Below are positions 33,967 to 46,429 of a stretch of DNA of 64,000 nt, piece by piece; the first letter of the stretch is position 1; each line of letters starts with the position of its first letter. The notes under the pieces are model-generated. The model made no database searches. It was not told where the DNA came from and was given only the letters and a program-made list of their open reading frames with translations. The translations under genes and the position numbers were made by a program. Origin of the DNA: Dracaena cambodiana (lineage: Eukaryota; Streptophyta; Magnoliopsida; Asparagales; Asparagaceae); the NCBI GenBank assembly GCA_036321105.1, contig JAYEPQ010000018.1, positions 30,841,742 to 30,905,741 on the forward strand. The letters are read 5' to 3'.

Positions 33967-34395
33967 TGAAAATGAGCTGACATTCACGCAATTTAGCTGA
34001 GCTGTAGTTCATTTCCACTATCTTTAATAATTTTTTTTTTTAAAAAAATCTTTTGGATTATGATCTCGACGTAGGGTTCACTCATGCCCAATTTCTTGGG
34101 GTTTAGTTTTGATTCCTTAGGGTTCACTCATATCCAATTTCCTAGGTTTTAGTTTTGATTTGGTCATTTATCAAGTTAATATAAAGTTAACGGTTTTCAA
34201 TAAATAAAACATTTTGTATGCATTGATAAAACGGTAAATAAACTCTAAAATTTATGAAATTTAATCAAAAAAAAGTTAATGAGGTAGAGTCGATAATAAT
34301 TGCGAAAAAAACTGAAAAAAAATTATTGGATCATTATATTTTTGCCGTCAGATCACATAACTTTTCCTAAGTCAGTGTCTCATCTACAGTAATCC
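33967..34395 (+). mobile_element. Micron-like repeat, copy 2
   Basis: Family markers in order: AATGAGCTGACA, TGAGCTGTAGTTCATTTCC, TTTTGGATTATGATCTCGA, CCCAATTTCTTGG, ACATTTTGTATGCA, ATTATTGGATCATTATA. It begins at a (TA)n tract and ends at another (34398-34411). Confidence 0.65.
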
Positions 34396-35162
34396 ATATA
34401 TATATATATATTCAAATTAGCCGGGCACAAAATGTTTGATTAGGTTCATGAGCGGATCATACAGAAATAAATAAACATGTGAATGAGTTGTTAGACATTA
34501 GGAGTTATGAAACAATAATTAATCTAGCTAATGAAAAAGCTGGAAGTGTCTTGATAAAGACAGAAAAACTACAGAGGCTGATAGAAAAGTTACGTAGATG
34601 CTCGACTAGATAGGGTCAGTGAGGAGAAAGGGTGTCGATTAGAACAGCTAAGATAGGATACAAGTGACGGGTTGGTAAAGCACAGCCGCTGTTCTTGCTC
34701 TCATTGGTCGAAGACAAGCGAAGACAAGCGTAAGCTGTCCTAATTATATTTCCCATTTTTTCGGTAATTTTTTTGTCATTCCATGGAAAGCAAAGACAAT
34801 TTAGCTCTGCTCTGTCCCGTCAACCTGTCCTCTAATCTTTTGTTTGAACCTGCACATTCACAAGACCGATTTGACTAAGCGAGATTGCCCGTGTCTAACT
34901 TCTTGCTATCTATTTAGATATAAAATGATCTCCACTTGTTTTGTCTCTCTCTCCCCATTGGAATATATTTTGCATTTTAAGAGAACTAGCTAGTGCCACG
35001 TGCCCTACTTGGGCAGATAATTGCTTTAATCTCCAACTAATTAAGCCTGAATGCTTTCAGCATGCATGTCGTCATAAGTACTCTTAAAAGTAAACATTCT
35101 AGAGGTTTAATTTCCTGCCTTTTTCTTTAAACACCAAATTATTTGGTTCCCTGCACTGCACT
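34396..35162. other. No gene seen
   Basis: AT-rich intergenic sequence with GAAGACAAGC repeated twice near 34712 and no recognised coding block. Confidence 0.3.
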
Positions 35163-35335
35163 GAAGGGAGTTTCTTCACCGCTATTTAGATGGCCTAATA
35201 AAATTATTACACGTGATGTCACAAAGTAACAGTTAAGCAAGTTCTTTTATTTGTTACTTAAGTGGTGCAACGTGTAATAATTATATTAGTCAACCTAAAC
35301 GGCAATAAACTCCCTTCACCGCCGGTGAATTTCTC
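35163..35335. mobile_element. MITE, GGGAGTTTCTTCACCG family
   Basis: Imperfect long inverted repeat. Left arm GAAGGGAGTTTCTTCACCG then GGCCTAATAAAATTATTACACG. Right arm (reverse complement) GAAGGGAGTTTATTGCCG then TAATATAATTATTACACG. The relative at 58752-58922 shares these arms. Confidence 0.7.
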
Positions 35336-36177
35336 ATTTTTTTCTTATTGTATTTCTAACTGGATTACTGTTCCCCATATAAATAATTATTAGATTATAA
35401 TTTTTAAAAAATAAATAAATATTAAAAATTATTCTTATTTCTATTTAAAGTTTCTTAAAAACTATGAAACTCACGTCTAAATTCAATAGAATTCTTTTCC
35501 TAAAAATAAAGTTAAGCTCAAAATTCAATGAAAATCCTCCTAAGAAAACTATAAGTTTTAATTATATATGTTTATTGTTAATATTAATATTTATTTGGAG
35601 TATATAATTTTATTCTATTAATTATAACTAGTAACTATATAAATATAGATAAATAAAATATTTAAGGGGTGACACATGATTGAAAGGATGGGAAAAAGAA
35701 AATATTTTCATTCATCTTACCAAATTTCTTATGACTTCTTTCTCTTATCTTGATGTAGGCATATTAAATGAATCATTTACATTTTTAATTCATTTTATTT
35801 GTTGTCTTATGTTGGTGATATGTGTTTTAATGGTCATTTTACAATTAAGAGATACATAGGATGCTTGATACTGATGCCTTTGAGATACCATTTGAGAGTT
35901 AGTTTCTATATGCTTCTCTCTATTTAGTTCCTTTCGATTAAGTCTCATCGATGATCGATCAAAATCCTCTGAGTTTTACTACTGATATTAAATATTATTG
36001 CATATGATTGATTTTCTCAAGATTGGACTTCTCACTTTGAATAACTTCAAAATTATTGGTTATATGCCCAATCTTCACATGAAAGAGAAAGATAAAGTAT
36101 TTTGCATTTAGAATTCTATTAAAAAAAATGAAGCTTAAGGACCACTACATAGCGGTCCTATCTGCTACATAGCGGTC
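35336..36177. other. No gene seen
   Basis: Very AT-rich sequence without recognised features. A duplicated ACTACATAGCGGTCC/GCTACATAGCGGTCC motif near 36145-36178 borders the plastid-derived insert. Confidence 0.3.
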
Positions 36178-36560
36178 CACAATGGTTGGATGATAATAAA
36201 AAGTCATAGCACAACCCATAACTACTTGTACTAAAAAATAAGTAAATGTCATGCCCCCTAGACAATAAAATCTGTTGACATGAGGAGGAACATATTTACT
36301 AGTTATATCATCTGCAATCGTTTGAATCTCGAGACGTTTCTCGAACCAATCATATATTTTATTAAGATAGGTAATCCAAGAGGACCCTCTCCTCCCTACC
36401 CGAGAACTGTATATGAGACTTTCATCTCGTACAGTTCAAACAGAAACAAACAAATAATGATTTCAACGGATATGGAATAGAAAGTTCATACTTGCATCTT
36501 CCTATTTTCATGCTCTTATTCAATTAATCTAAATCAAAGAAACCTTTCTAATCTCAGTCC
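36178..36560 (-). pseudogene. petB: Nuclear copy of plastid petB (intron end and exon 2)
   Basis: On the minus strand, 36560 to 36361 resembles the 3' end of the plastid petB group II intron, including domain V (GAACTGTACGAGATGAAAGT pairing with CTCATATACAGTTC). From 36360 the reading is IYDWFEKRLEIQTIADDITS, KYVPPHVNRFYCLGG, FLVQVVMGCAMTFYYHPT, the N-terminal part of cytochrome b6 with several substitutions. Homology ends near 36178, after about 57 residues. In the plastid this subunit is part of the b6f complex. Here it is a partial insertion into nuclear DNA without promoter or exon 1, and it is not functional. Confidence 0.85.
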
Positions 36561-37098
36561 TTGACCATTTTCATGGATTTTAAATTAATTTTCTTACTAT
36601 ATATCTATATCATTAGATCATTTTAAGTATAATAATCAATTTTTTTTTTCAAAACCATAAGTCATGTGAACATATACATTTGTTTCGTACTTTTTTTGGG
36701 CTAAGGCACCCAATTGCATGATTTTTAATTTGTTTTTATCTCTTGATCTACTTTCTACACCCTTTTGTAACCTCATTTTCGCTCTCTTCCTTGTTTGTGT
36801 ATTTTGCAAGATATTGACCACTAGAGATGAAGAGGACGACAAGGAACTTTAGATCCAACAGTGACGATTCGTCGAGTCTCTGATAGCTCATGGTGGCGAT
36901 CACTAGGGCAAGTACGTTTTCGGCTCGATTTTTACCAATTTTGGCAAAACCGAATCAAACCGATTAGAAATGAGAACTGAATCCGAAACGAACTAATTTG
37001 ATATGGTTCGGTTCGGTTAGAACTGATTTTGAAAAAAAAATTGTTTAAAGTTATAATTTTAATTATTTTAGTAAATATATCTCAGATATTGAATTTAT

Positions 37099-37129
<31 letters not shown>
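36561..37129. other. No gene seen; GGTTCGGTT-type repeat
   Basis: 36910-37085 holds the ACCGAAACGAACT/GGTTCGGTTCGGTT repeat also seen at 2905-3060. A (TA)n(GA)n tract at 37096-37140 follows. A related CGGTTTCGG-rich piece lies at 42175-42310, so the intervening Micron-like and copia sequences may have inserted inside one such repeat. Confidence 0.4.
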
Positions 37130-37142
<13 letters not shown>

Positions 37143-37475
37143 GAAATGAGCTGACAGCTCATTCAAATTATCTGAGCTGCAGTTCATTTTCACGATTTTC
37201 AATAGTTTTTTTTTTAAAAAATTCTTTTGGATTATGATCTCGATTCCCTAAGCTTCACTCATACCCAACTTCTTGGGTTTTAGTTTTGATTTGGTCCTCC
37301 ATCAAGCTAACACAAAATTAACAGTTTTCAATGAATAAAACATTTTGTATGCACTTGATGAAGGGTAAATGAAATCCAAAATTTATGAAATTTAATCCGA
37401 AATAAGTTAAGGAGATAGAAACAGTGATTGTTAAAAAAATTTGAAGAAAAATTATTGGATCACTATAGTTTTGCC
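37130..37475 (+). mobile_element. Micron-like repeat, copy 3
   Basis: Same ordered motifs as 33967-34395 (GAAATGAGCTGACAGCTCA, TTTTGGATTATGATCTCGA, ATTATTGGATCACTATA), starting directly after (TA)n(GA)n. No right-hand TA tract remains, because the copia-type leader follows. Confidence 0.65.
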
Positions 37476-37514
37476 TCTAGCTAAGCTCTGAACGACGCAA
37501 AGCCATGGACTTAG

Positions 37515-37540
37515 CTTCGCATTCTGCGAAGCTATTTGCG
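37515..37540. repeat. Hairpin in copia leader
   Basis: TAGCTTCGCA and TGCGAAGCTA form a perfect 10-bp stem around TTC. The motif resembles the GCGAAGCTA modules in the LTRs of the gag-only elements. Confidence 0.6.
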
Positions 37541-37610
37541 CTCTTTTCTTTATTTTGGAGATTTTTTGGTTAATTTTTCGGGAGTTAATTTTGGTATATC
37601 CTTTCCAAAA

Positions 37611-40600
37611 TGTCTTCCCAAAATGATATTATTCGTGATATTATTCGTCCATTTGATATTATTTTGGATGAAACCAACTATAGTCTTTGGGCTTCAAATG
37701 TGAATTTTTTTCTCAGAGAAAGAAAATTATTGCGTTAAGTTTCTGAAGATTTGCGTTAAGTTTCTGAAGATTCTCCTTAGCACGAGACAGAAAATTATTG
37801 CGTTAAGTTTCTGAAGATTCTCCTAAGCCTGTTCGTGCTAAGGATGAGACTGCCACTGATTACGCTGCTCTTTTAGATGACTAAAAGAGTATTCACAGTA
37901 AGATTCTGTAGTGGATTGTTAATACATCATTCACATCTATTAATAGTCTTCTACCCAGACTCGAGAATGTTAAAGCTACGTGGGATTTCTTAGCTGCTCG
38001 GTATGACTGCTGCAATGATACTTCTTTTCAGTTTCAGATTGAGACAAAACTTTACAAGATGCATTAAGAACTCGGTTAGTCCGTCACTGAGTTTTACTCT
38101 CAAGTCACTCTTCTTTGGGATCAGTTGACTGCTGTCAAAATCCAACTTTATTGTGCTACAGACATTGAGCTCTTTGCCAAGTTTTGGGATCACCGCAAAT
38201 TCATGCATTTTATGATGGCCCTTCACGATGACTTTGAGTCCACCCGGGCTGCCCTTCTTCATCGTATGCCACTTCCTATCATGAATCTTTCTGTTGCTGA
38301 GGTAATTCCTGAGAAGTACTGTCACCTTACTATGAAACTATAATCTCTCGATCTTGTTTTAGCTGTTGTCTTTTTGACTTCCACCCAGCGTTCTGCTCCA
38401 CAGTCACAATCCTCTTCGCATAAGTTATTTTGTCGGTATTGCAAGAAAAATGACCACTTAATTACTGATTGTTTCAAGTTGCAGCAGAAAAAGACCTGCG
38501 ACTCTCGTGGTTCCCTCCAACAGTCTGGTGCGGTTGTCTCCACTGATCTCTCTGCCCCTGAGTCTTCTTCTCAATCTACTTTGCTCATTACTGTTGATAT
38601 TGAGATTTTAGTCTATCAGGTTCTGTCTTGTTCATCTACTATACTATATGTCAATCTAAGTACTTCTTGGTTTATGAATTCTACTTGTTGTAATCATATG
38701 ATTTCTGATCCCACTATTTTTTTCACTAAATCTACTCTGGATCCTAATCATGTTATTTACAATGTCGATGGTTCTACGATACCTATTAGCCATATTGGTT
38801 CTATTTATACCTCCGACATCTCCGTCGGTAATACCTATTTAGTTCCTAAGTTATTGTCAAATCTCCTTTCTGTTGGTTAACTTGTTGAGTTAGGTTTTGA
38901 ACTTCACTTTTCTTTTCACGGTGCTAATGTGTAGGATCCTCGGATGGGTCAAGTCATTGGGACAGACTGTAAACTTGGACGTATGTTTGAAATGGCGAAC
39001 TTGCAAATTCATTCCACTACACTTTTGGTTGTCTTTGCCATCACTTCTAGCGTTTGACATTCTCGTCTCGGTCATACTTCTTTACCTCGTATTTAGCAGT
39101 TAGCCATTAGTGGTTTCATTGGCTCTATCGCTTTTGATAAGTTTGATTATTTTTCTTGTCAACTTGAAAAACAAACTCATTTACCTTTTAATACTAGTGA
39201 CTCTTTCTTTTATGCTCTTTTCGATCTTGTTCATTTTGATATTTGAGGCCCTTCCCCAATTTCTATCGAGAGGGCTCTTGCTACTTTGTCATTTTTGTTG
39301 ATGATGTTTCACATTATACATGGATTTATATTATGCATAAGCGTTCTGAGTTATTTGTAATTTACAAATGTTTTAACCAAATAGTACTTACCAAGTTTTC
39401 TTGTACTATCAAGGATTTTCATTCTGATAATACTCTGGAGTAGTTTTTGCAATAAAATGACACTCTCCCATCGCTCTTGTCTCTATACATCACAACAAAA
39501 TGGTCTAGTGGAGCATAAACATTGTCACATTCCAAACACCATCCGATCCCTCCTCATCTCTGTCTCGCTTCCTGAGCATTTTTGGGGAGAGACTGCTCTT
39601 ACTTGTGTCTACACCATTAATCGTGTCCTCTAACCCATTCTTACCAACAAAACTCTTTCTGAGCTGCTGTATGGTACAATTCCTTATTACAACTCTCTTT
39701 GAGTTTTTTGTTGTGCTTCGTTCTTCTCCCCCTGCATGAACGAACGAAGTTGGAACCCCGTTGTAGGCTATGCTGCTTTCTTGGTTATGGTATTGAACAA
39801 AAAATATACATTTGTTATGATCCTATCACCAAAAGCCTTCGTATCTTTCATCATGTAGAGTTTTGGGAATATACGTTCTTCACCACCCATTCTTCCTTTC
39901 TCTCACTTCACTCTAGTCATTCTCCTATCTTCACTGATCCCTCTATTACTCTATTTTTCTAGTCTACTAACTCTTTTGTAGGTGATACTAGCTCCCCAAA
40001 CGATCCATTCTCGGCCTCTTCCAATGACCTTACTCTCCCTATAGATCCGGCATCATCACCTAGTCCTCCTAAAGACGTGCCTATACCACTTCTTGCCGCT
40101 AAGTCCTCCCAAGTTATTGAATCTTGTCGTTCTGATAGGGTAAGAGCTCCTCCTTCCTATTTTCATGATTATTATTATTTCTCTACTCTTCCTACTCTTC
40201 ATGAGCTTCACTTTTATCGTGATGCTAGTTATGATTCTCTTTGGTAGTAAGTTATGTCTGTTGAATTAGATGCTCTTACGAAGATACATACTTAGGACAT
40301 AGTGGATTTGCCTCTTGAAAATTTTGCAGTGGGTTGTAAGTGAGTTTACAAAATTAAGACTCGGTCAGATGGCTCAGTTGAGTAACACAAAACTCATCTT
40401 GTTTCGTTGGGTTGCTCTCAGGAGTATGGTATTGACTATGAGGAGACTTTTTCTCCTATTGCTCGCTTACCTCTGTTAGATTTTTGATTGTTATTGTTGT
40501 TATTCGGCATTGGTCATTGTTTTAGATAGATGCCAAAAGTGCCTTTCTTAATGACGATCTTACTGAGAAAGTTTATATGAAGCCTCCTTATGGTTATGAG

Positions 40601-41730
40601 CATCCTGCTCACAAGGTTTGTCGCCTTCGTCGTGCGACTATGGTCTGAAGTAGGCTCCTCATGCTTAGTTTGCCAAGTTTATCTCTGTCATCACACCTCA
40701 GGGTTTTGTAGCTAGTGCTTATGACACTGCTTTATTCATCCATAGGACTGCCTCTGGCACCACTCTTCTGCTTCTCTATGTTGATTACATGATCATCATT
40801 GGTGATGATACTGCTGGCATTCGTGCGTTTCAGGCTTTCTGGGTCATCACTTTAAATTGAAAGATCTGGATACTTCAGTTACTTCCTTGGTCTTGAGGTG
40901 ACATCTTTCTCGGATGGTTATTCTCTTTCGCAGACCAAATATGCTTTAGATCTTATATCTAGTACTGGTATAACCGATAGTAAGACTGCCAGTAACCCTT
41001 TAAAATATAATGTTCGGCTCAACCTTACTGATAGTGTGCCTCTATCAGATCCTACTCTCTCTCTCGATAATTATTTGATAGTCTTATTTATCTCACAGTT
41101 ACTCATCCTAATATTTCTTATGTTGTTCACATGGTCAGTCAGTTCATGCATGAGTCTTACTCACCCCACTATACTGCTGTTCTTCGAATCCTCCGCTATG
41201 TTAAGGGCACTCTTTTCCGTGGTTTACACTATTTATCTCAGTCTTCTCTTGAGTTGCGTACTTATTCTGATGCTGATTAGGCTGGTAATCATACGGATCG
41301 TCGTTCTACCACTGGTATTTATTTCTTACTTGGCTTGTATCTTATTTCTTGGTGAAGTAAGAAACAAACAGCTGTAACTCGATCTACCACTGAGGTTGAA
41401 TATCCCGCCCTTGTAGATACTACTTCTGAGATTCTATAGTTGCGTCATTTTTTGGCTGACTTAGATGCCCCTCAGCTGTCTCGTTCTCCTCTCTACTGTG
41501 ACAACCAGAGTGCTATTCAGATCGCACATAATAATATTTTCATGAGCGCACCAAGCATATTGAGATTGACTGTCACTTTATCAGACATCATCTTAATGAT
41601 GGCACTCTTCGCTTGCGTTCGGTTTCCTTTGCTGATTAGCTTGCTAATCTTTTCACTAAGTTACACCCATTTGGTCATCTTAGTGAACTTATTAGCAAAC
41701 TCCATTTGGTTTCTACGATGCCTCCATGAG

Positions 41731-41735
<5 letters not shown>
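37611..41735 (+). pseudogene. Decayed Ty1/copia gag-pol
   Basis: Domains in copia order, broken by many stops and shifts. Gag starts MSSQNDIIRDIIRPFDII, then ETNYSLWASNVNFFLRERK. A CCHC knuckle reads CRYCKKNDHLITDC (near 38430). The protease region begins WFMNSTCCNHMISD, where the catalytic Asp is lost. The integrase region follows (HSRLGHTSLPRI, FDLVHFDI). Reverse transcriptase has DAKSAFLNDDLTEKVYMKPP and LLLYVDYMIIIGDD, in which the catalytic YVDD is YVDY. RNase H has SPLYCDNQSAIQIAHNN. Integrase before RT places it in Ty1/copia. A 57-bp segment near 37741-37825 (GCGTTAAGTTTCTGAAGATT) is repeated. It cannot encode active proteins. Confidence 0.9.
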
Positions 41736-42171
<436 letters not shown>

Positions 42172-42757
42172 TAAGGAGTTCGTTTGGTTTCGGTTTTAAA
42201 ACACAAAACTGAAAATAGACGGGATTATTTCGGTTTGGTTTGATTTTGCTTATTCAAGTTAGTTTCGATTGGTTATTTCGGTTTTTTAACCAATCTCTGG
42301 TCACTCCTAGACATCACCATCATTTTTGTCCTTAATAGTCAAGTTTTTGTAAATTATTTTTTAGGGACTGAGTATGTAATGTTTATCTTTCTTTTATTCA
42401 TTGGTTTGTTATCAAGGGTTTGTAAGAGGAAGATAATAACCTTGGCACTTCTTATGACAGGCCAAGCCCAACCAAACTTTTCAACACACAGAAGTTTCAA
42501 AAAAAAAAAATAGAGAAATTGTTTAACATGCCCACCATTTTAAGAAACTAAATGATAATTGCCGAAATAGTCAGCACTGCATGTCTTCTGACTAAAGCTG
42601 TCATGTCTTCTGACTATATCGATATAGGTATGCGGTCAACATTATTTATCTTCAATTTTCATGCTCATATTTATCTATTCTTATTCATAAATAAACATGA
42701 TATAATTGGTTGTAATCATAGTTATGAGAATTTATCATCGCATGCTTTTATGGACAG

Positions 42758-42883
42758 GTTCAGACATCCATCCCAGCACAAGAGCCTGCATCAGGGGCAG
42801 AAGGCTACAGGGACACAAGGAGACGCCTGGACTTCACCCAGAAGAAGAAGAGGGTGAACATAGCCGGCCCTACAAGAAAATAG
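42758..42883 (+). CDS. Possible terminal exon, unknown gene
   Basis: After an acceptor-like TTTTATGGACAG the frame reads VQTSIPAQEPASGAEGYRDT, then RRRLDFTQKKKRVNIAG, which looks like a hydrophilic C-terminal tail. It includes a cyclin-binding-like RRLDF and a basic KKKR stretch. Removing the CACTA insertion (and one CGG of the duplication) would put a TAG stop right after this glycine. As it stands, the frame runs 4 codons into the element (PTRK, then TAG). A possible earlier exon (~42463-42500, after ATGACAG) was noticed but not confirmed. 43392-43680 would be its 3' UTR. No family was recognised. Confidence 0.35.
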   Translation, partial: VQTSIPAQEPASGAEGYRDTRRRLDFTQKKKRVNIAGPTRK

Positions 42884-43391
42884 ATTTATAGTGACGATTT
42901 CTCAGTGACAAGTGTTAAAATTGTCACTGAAAATGAGTGTTTGTAATAAACAGTCATAATAGTGATGACGAAAAGTTGCACTAAAAAATCATAATAGTGA
43001 CTATATAATAACTTTTTTGCAACAAGTATTATTGTCACAAACACGATTTAGTTATGTTGAAAGTCATCCCTGAAGAGTCGAAATAGTGACTATATAATAA
43101 CTTTTCCGTGACAAGTATTATTGTCACAAATATTAATTAGTAAATTTATCAGTTGTCACGAAAAGAAATGTTATAGTGATAATCTAGTTAGTGTTTTGTG
43201 ACAAGTCATAGTTGTCACTTAAAACTATTTTCAGTGACGGACAACAGAAGTCGTCACAAAAACCGTTAGTGATAGCCACATAAGCTATAACACTTAGTCG
43301 TCACTAAACTCGTCACTGAATATTTTCAGTAACAAGTTGAATACGTTTAGTGACGACTTCTATTGTCACAAAAACCTATATTCTTGTAGTG
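42868..43391. mobile_element. CACTA-type MITE, 524 bp
   Basis: Starts CCCTACAAGAAAATAG (first A of CACTA mutated) and ends TATTCTTGTAGTG, with a 3-bp duplication CGG at 42865-42867 and 43392-43394. The interior is made of repeated AGTGACGA, GTGACAAG and TTGTCAC units in both orientations, as usual for CACTA subterminal regions. No transposase. Confidence 0.9.
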
Positions 43392-44182
43392 CGGATAGAC
43401 CCCTAGGAGAAATATGAACACTCATCCAATAATAAAGACAACACAAGAGAAACAGGGACAGAGCCAGTATTATGAAATTTGACATGTAATTGTTGTAGCC
43501 GTCTGTTCTAGCTGTTTGGTCGCTAAACACTATTAATAGTAATAGCTCTCCATGTAGGGGGGGAAGGGTCTTGTATGTAATATGAAATCAGGAGGATGCT
43601 TCGCCAAAGACTATCAAGTTGTCAGAATTTATAGTTAGAACTCATTCTCTGTTTCCTCTTACATTCTATACTCACCCATGTAATTAGGGATGGAAATAGA
43701 CAGATCCATGATGCAATATTTAGCTGTCTTATTCGAATTTTTGAATTAAAAAAAAATAAAACTTTTGTCCCGTCAATTTGGCACTTAGACCCGTCAATTT
43801 TTATCCCGACATGTAATTAGGGAAAAAAATCATCACTTTGATCTTTGATCTCTAAAAGCCACACCGACACCCGACAACATTTGAACAAGCAATTAATTAT
43901 AATGCCTATAAATTTGTACGTCCAACTGAAATGGACTGATCATCAATGTCCTCAAAACCTTACCAAAAAATGAACTAAATTTGGATTGGAGAGGTAAGGG
44001 GGATCATCAATTGGCCATTATAAAGTGTGAGCTGGATTCATAAACGAAGTACTGTAGCTCAGCAAGACATGGATGGTCCACTGTTATAAAGAGACAGGTG
44101 CGAGAGAAGCGGAGGAAGGACCAGCCACATCCCAGATGCACTGGGGATTGGATGCTTCAACCATCCACTTGCATGCTCCCTC
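43392..44182. other. Possible 3' UTR and GGGATGA-type MITE
   Basis: 43684-43815 is a diverged member of the GGGATGAGAATGGGC family (AGGGATGGAAATAGACAG, GACCCGTCAATTTTTATCCC). 44098-44182 reads VREKRRKDQPHPRCTGDWML after an AGACAG and may be an exon remnant cut by the copia LTR, but nothing else supports it. Confidence 0.35.
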
Positions 44183-44774
44183 TGTTGGAAATTAAACTTG
44201 ATTTGAGCCCATGGGTCTGCTCATTTATGTACTATGAAATATATATGAAATTCAATTTGATTCAAAAGTCTCATATCCCTCTTCGTCCGAAAAGAGTACA
44301 ATTTGAGCAGAAGGTACATATCTATTTAGTTATTATTTTTCTTTTTTTTATGTTATTTTATAATATAAAGTTCCTTTGTTTGTGCGATCATTTTCCCTGA
44401 GCGAGAGGGTAATGAGAAGAATTATATTTTGGGCTTATTGACTTATTGGTTGATAATAATATTTTGGATTTAGTATGTATCATTGGACCTTATATAGTCA
44501 TAAAACCAAACTCTAGTTCTAGAAATATTCTTTAAGAAAAATATCTAGATATTTGTAGAGAAAAATCTAGAGAAGTGGAGAAAATGTCTAGATATTATTG
44601 TGTGCTTTCGTGTGTTGGCACAATCCTAACAATTGTTTAAGAAGGTGTCATGCTATAAATACGGGTGAGTTATAATCATTTTGTATGAAGCCAAAATTCA
44701 GAATAATAATTGAGTTGCTTCTTTATACAATCTCTTCCACATTCTCTCTCGTTTGCGAGTTTATTTTCTCCCAC
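44183..44774 (+). repeat. Copia 5' LTR, left part
   Basis: Starts TGTTGGAAATTAAAC, typical of Ty1/copia LTRs, with a TATA-like GCTATAAATACGG near 44653. Gag-only element 2 interrupts it. The last ~40 bp continue at 51694-51734, directly before a copia PBS. Confidence 0.75.
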
Positions 44775-45444
44775 TATTCTCCGCAAAAATCTTACTTTCT
44801 TCCATTGATTACAATGATTTTTAAAATTACAATAAAAGAAGAACAAAAGAAAAACAAACGAGAGGATTTATATATTATCACTCTCTTTTACAAAAAAAAA
44901 AGGTGAGTTCTTAATGTGGCGATGTGATCTATCTAGTAGTTCCTATTGATGATCTAACGTGAAGATCTCTCTCTGATAAAGAAGAAGGCCAACCATATCT
45001 ATCTCTCTGCTGGTCCAAAAGCTTTAAGGTTCTCGCGCTTAACTTGATATGCCAAAGATTCTCTAAAGTCTCCTCATGAAGGCTATTTATATATTTTAGT
45101 TAATTATCAGAGTTTCCTTAGATACAGAGATGAAAGATTTTTGTATTCATCAAGGATTCTAATCAAATATTTGATTTTAACTTAAATATCTTGATTTTGT
45201 ATTTTGGTGAGACTCAATTCGGATATTGGATGATCCCAAATCTCAATAAGAACAATTACAAATTTTGAGAATCTGCTAACACGGAGTTAATGGTTCTGGA
45301 CGCGAAACTAATAACTTAGCCTCTCGTTTTACTGTTAGTGCGAAGCTAAGTTTCTTGCCGACGCAAGGCTATGAAATAGCCTTGCGTTTGACTGACCGTA
45401 AAGCTATTGATTTCTCCTCTTCTTTGAAATTTTCTCTTTCAACA
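44775..45444 (-). repeat. 3' LTR of gag-only element 2
   Basis: Aligns with 51034-51697. The plus strand ends CTCTTTCAACA, followed by GGACCCCCTCTAAAG (polypurine tract on the minus strand). It contains the perfect hairpin CGCAAGGCTAT-GAA-ATAGCCTTGCG near 45359-45384. Confidence 0.85.
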
Positions 45445-45869
45445 GGACCCCCTCTAAAGTTTTTAAAATTGCTATAATTAACAAATTTTGAAATAATTTG
45501 GATCCTCAGTTTATTGATTTAAAGTGAATCCATTACTTTCATGTGAAGTTAATCTTCCGAATTTAAGTTCTTCTCAACTTGGCATCTTGCGTGAAGCTAC
45601 TAGCTTCACATCCAACCGCCTTGGTCGCTTCGTATTTTGCGTCGAATTCTAAGGGGTGGTTTTTCTCTTTTAAATAGAGTCTCCTCCTCCTCTTCTTCTT
45701 CTTCTTCATGTTTTCAAGAACTTTTTATGTTCCATAGACCCGAGACTCTTTCTTGCAGAATTCCTTAGTGATTTCTCTACCCAATCCTCTGATTTTCTTG
45801 ACCAATGCTGCCAAAGAAGAAATCTGATTTCGTGAGTTAGCCAATCTCAGAATCAGCCAAGAAGCAATT

Positions 45870-46213
45870 ATGGCGGATTTGGAGAAGGCTGACTTCGAGA
45901 TAGAAGGTATCCAGACGGTGATATTTCGAGCTTACGAGACCATCGCTAAGGCTCAGGACATTTTGAAAGATAGCCAGGCCAAATTGGAAGAGTCCTTAAA
46001 GAGAAAAGAAAATCTGGTCTTGCAAGAAGGGCAGCTTGAGCAAGAGAGGACGGCTAGGACTCGAGCGATCGAGGAATTCTAGCTCCAACTCTCCCAGCGT
46101 CTTGCTATTAGCGAAAATAACTTGCGTCATCAGACTCTACACTCTATGGAGGAGACTCGACGAAAAGTCATTGACCAAATAGAGAATAAGCTGAAACTTT
46201 TGGGAGATTTTTG
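45870..46213 (+). pseudogene. Conserved antisense coiled-coil ORF, element 2
   Basis: Starts MADLEKADFEIEGI, then FRAYETIAKAQDILKDSQAK and GQLEQERTARTRAIEEF, then a TAG at 46080. The same frame continues LQLSQRLAISENNLRHQTLH and SMEETRRKVIDQIENKLKLL to a stop near 46213, so it is about 113 codons with one internal stop. It is the counterpart of 24232-24513. Helix-favouring residues dominate and proline is absent. Confidence 0.6.
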
Positions 46214-46429
46214 ATCTCTTGTATCTTTTATTCTTTTTGTAATAAATGAGGAAGTTCAGCTTTTTTACTTCTTTTCACTCTTTGTTTTCTAATCTTCACT
46301 CCTGCCAATATGAATAAAAATTTTTTTAGTTTTATATCGCTTAGTTTCATACTATTTTGAGTAATGTGTGATGATGTGAGTAGTATATGATAATGATTAT
46401 GGTAAACAATTGATTCTGAATGAGTAATT

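Noticed and set aside
36363..36480. Group II intron domain V as a ribozyme
   Set aside because: It belongs to a partial plastid-derived petB copy. The remaining intron domains are not present and the flanks are nuclear repeats.
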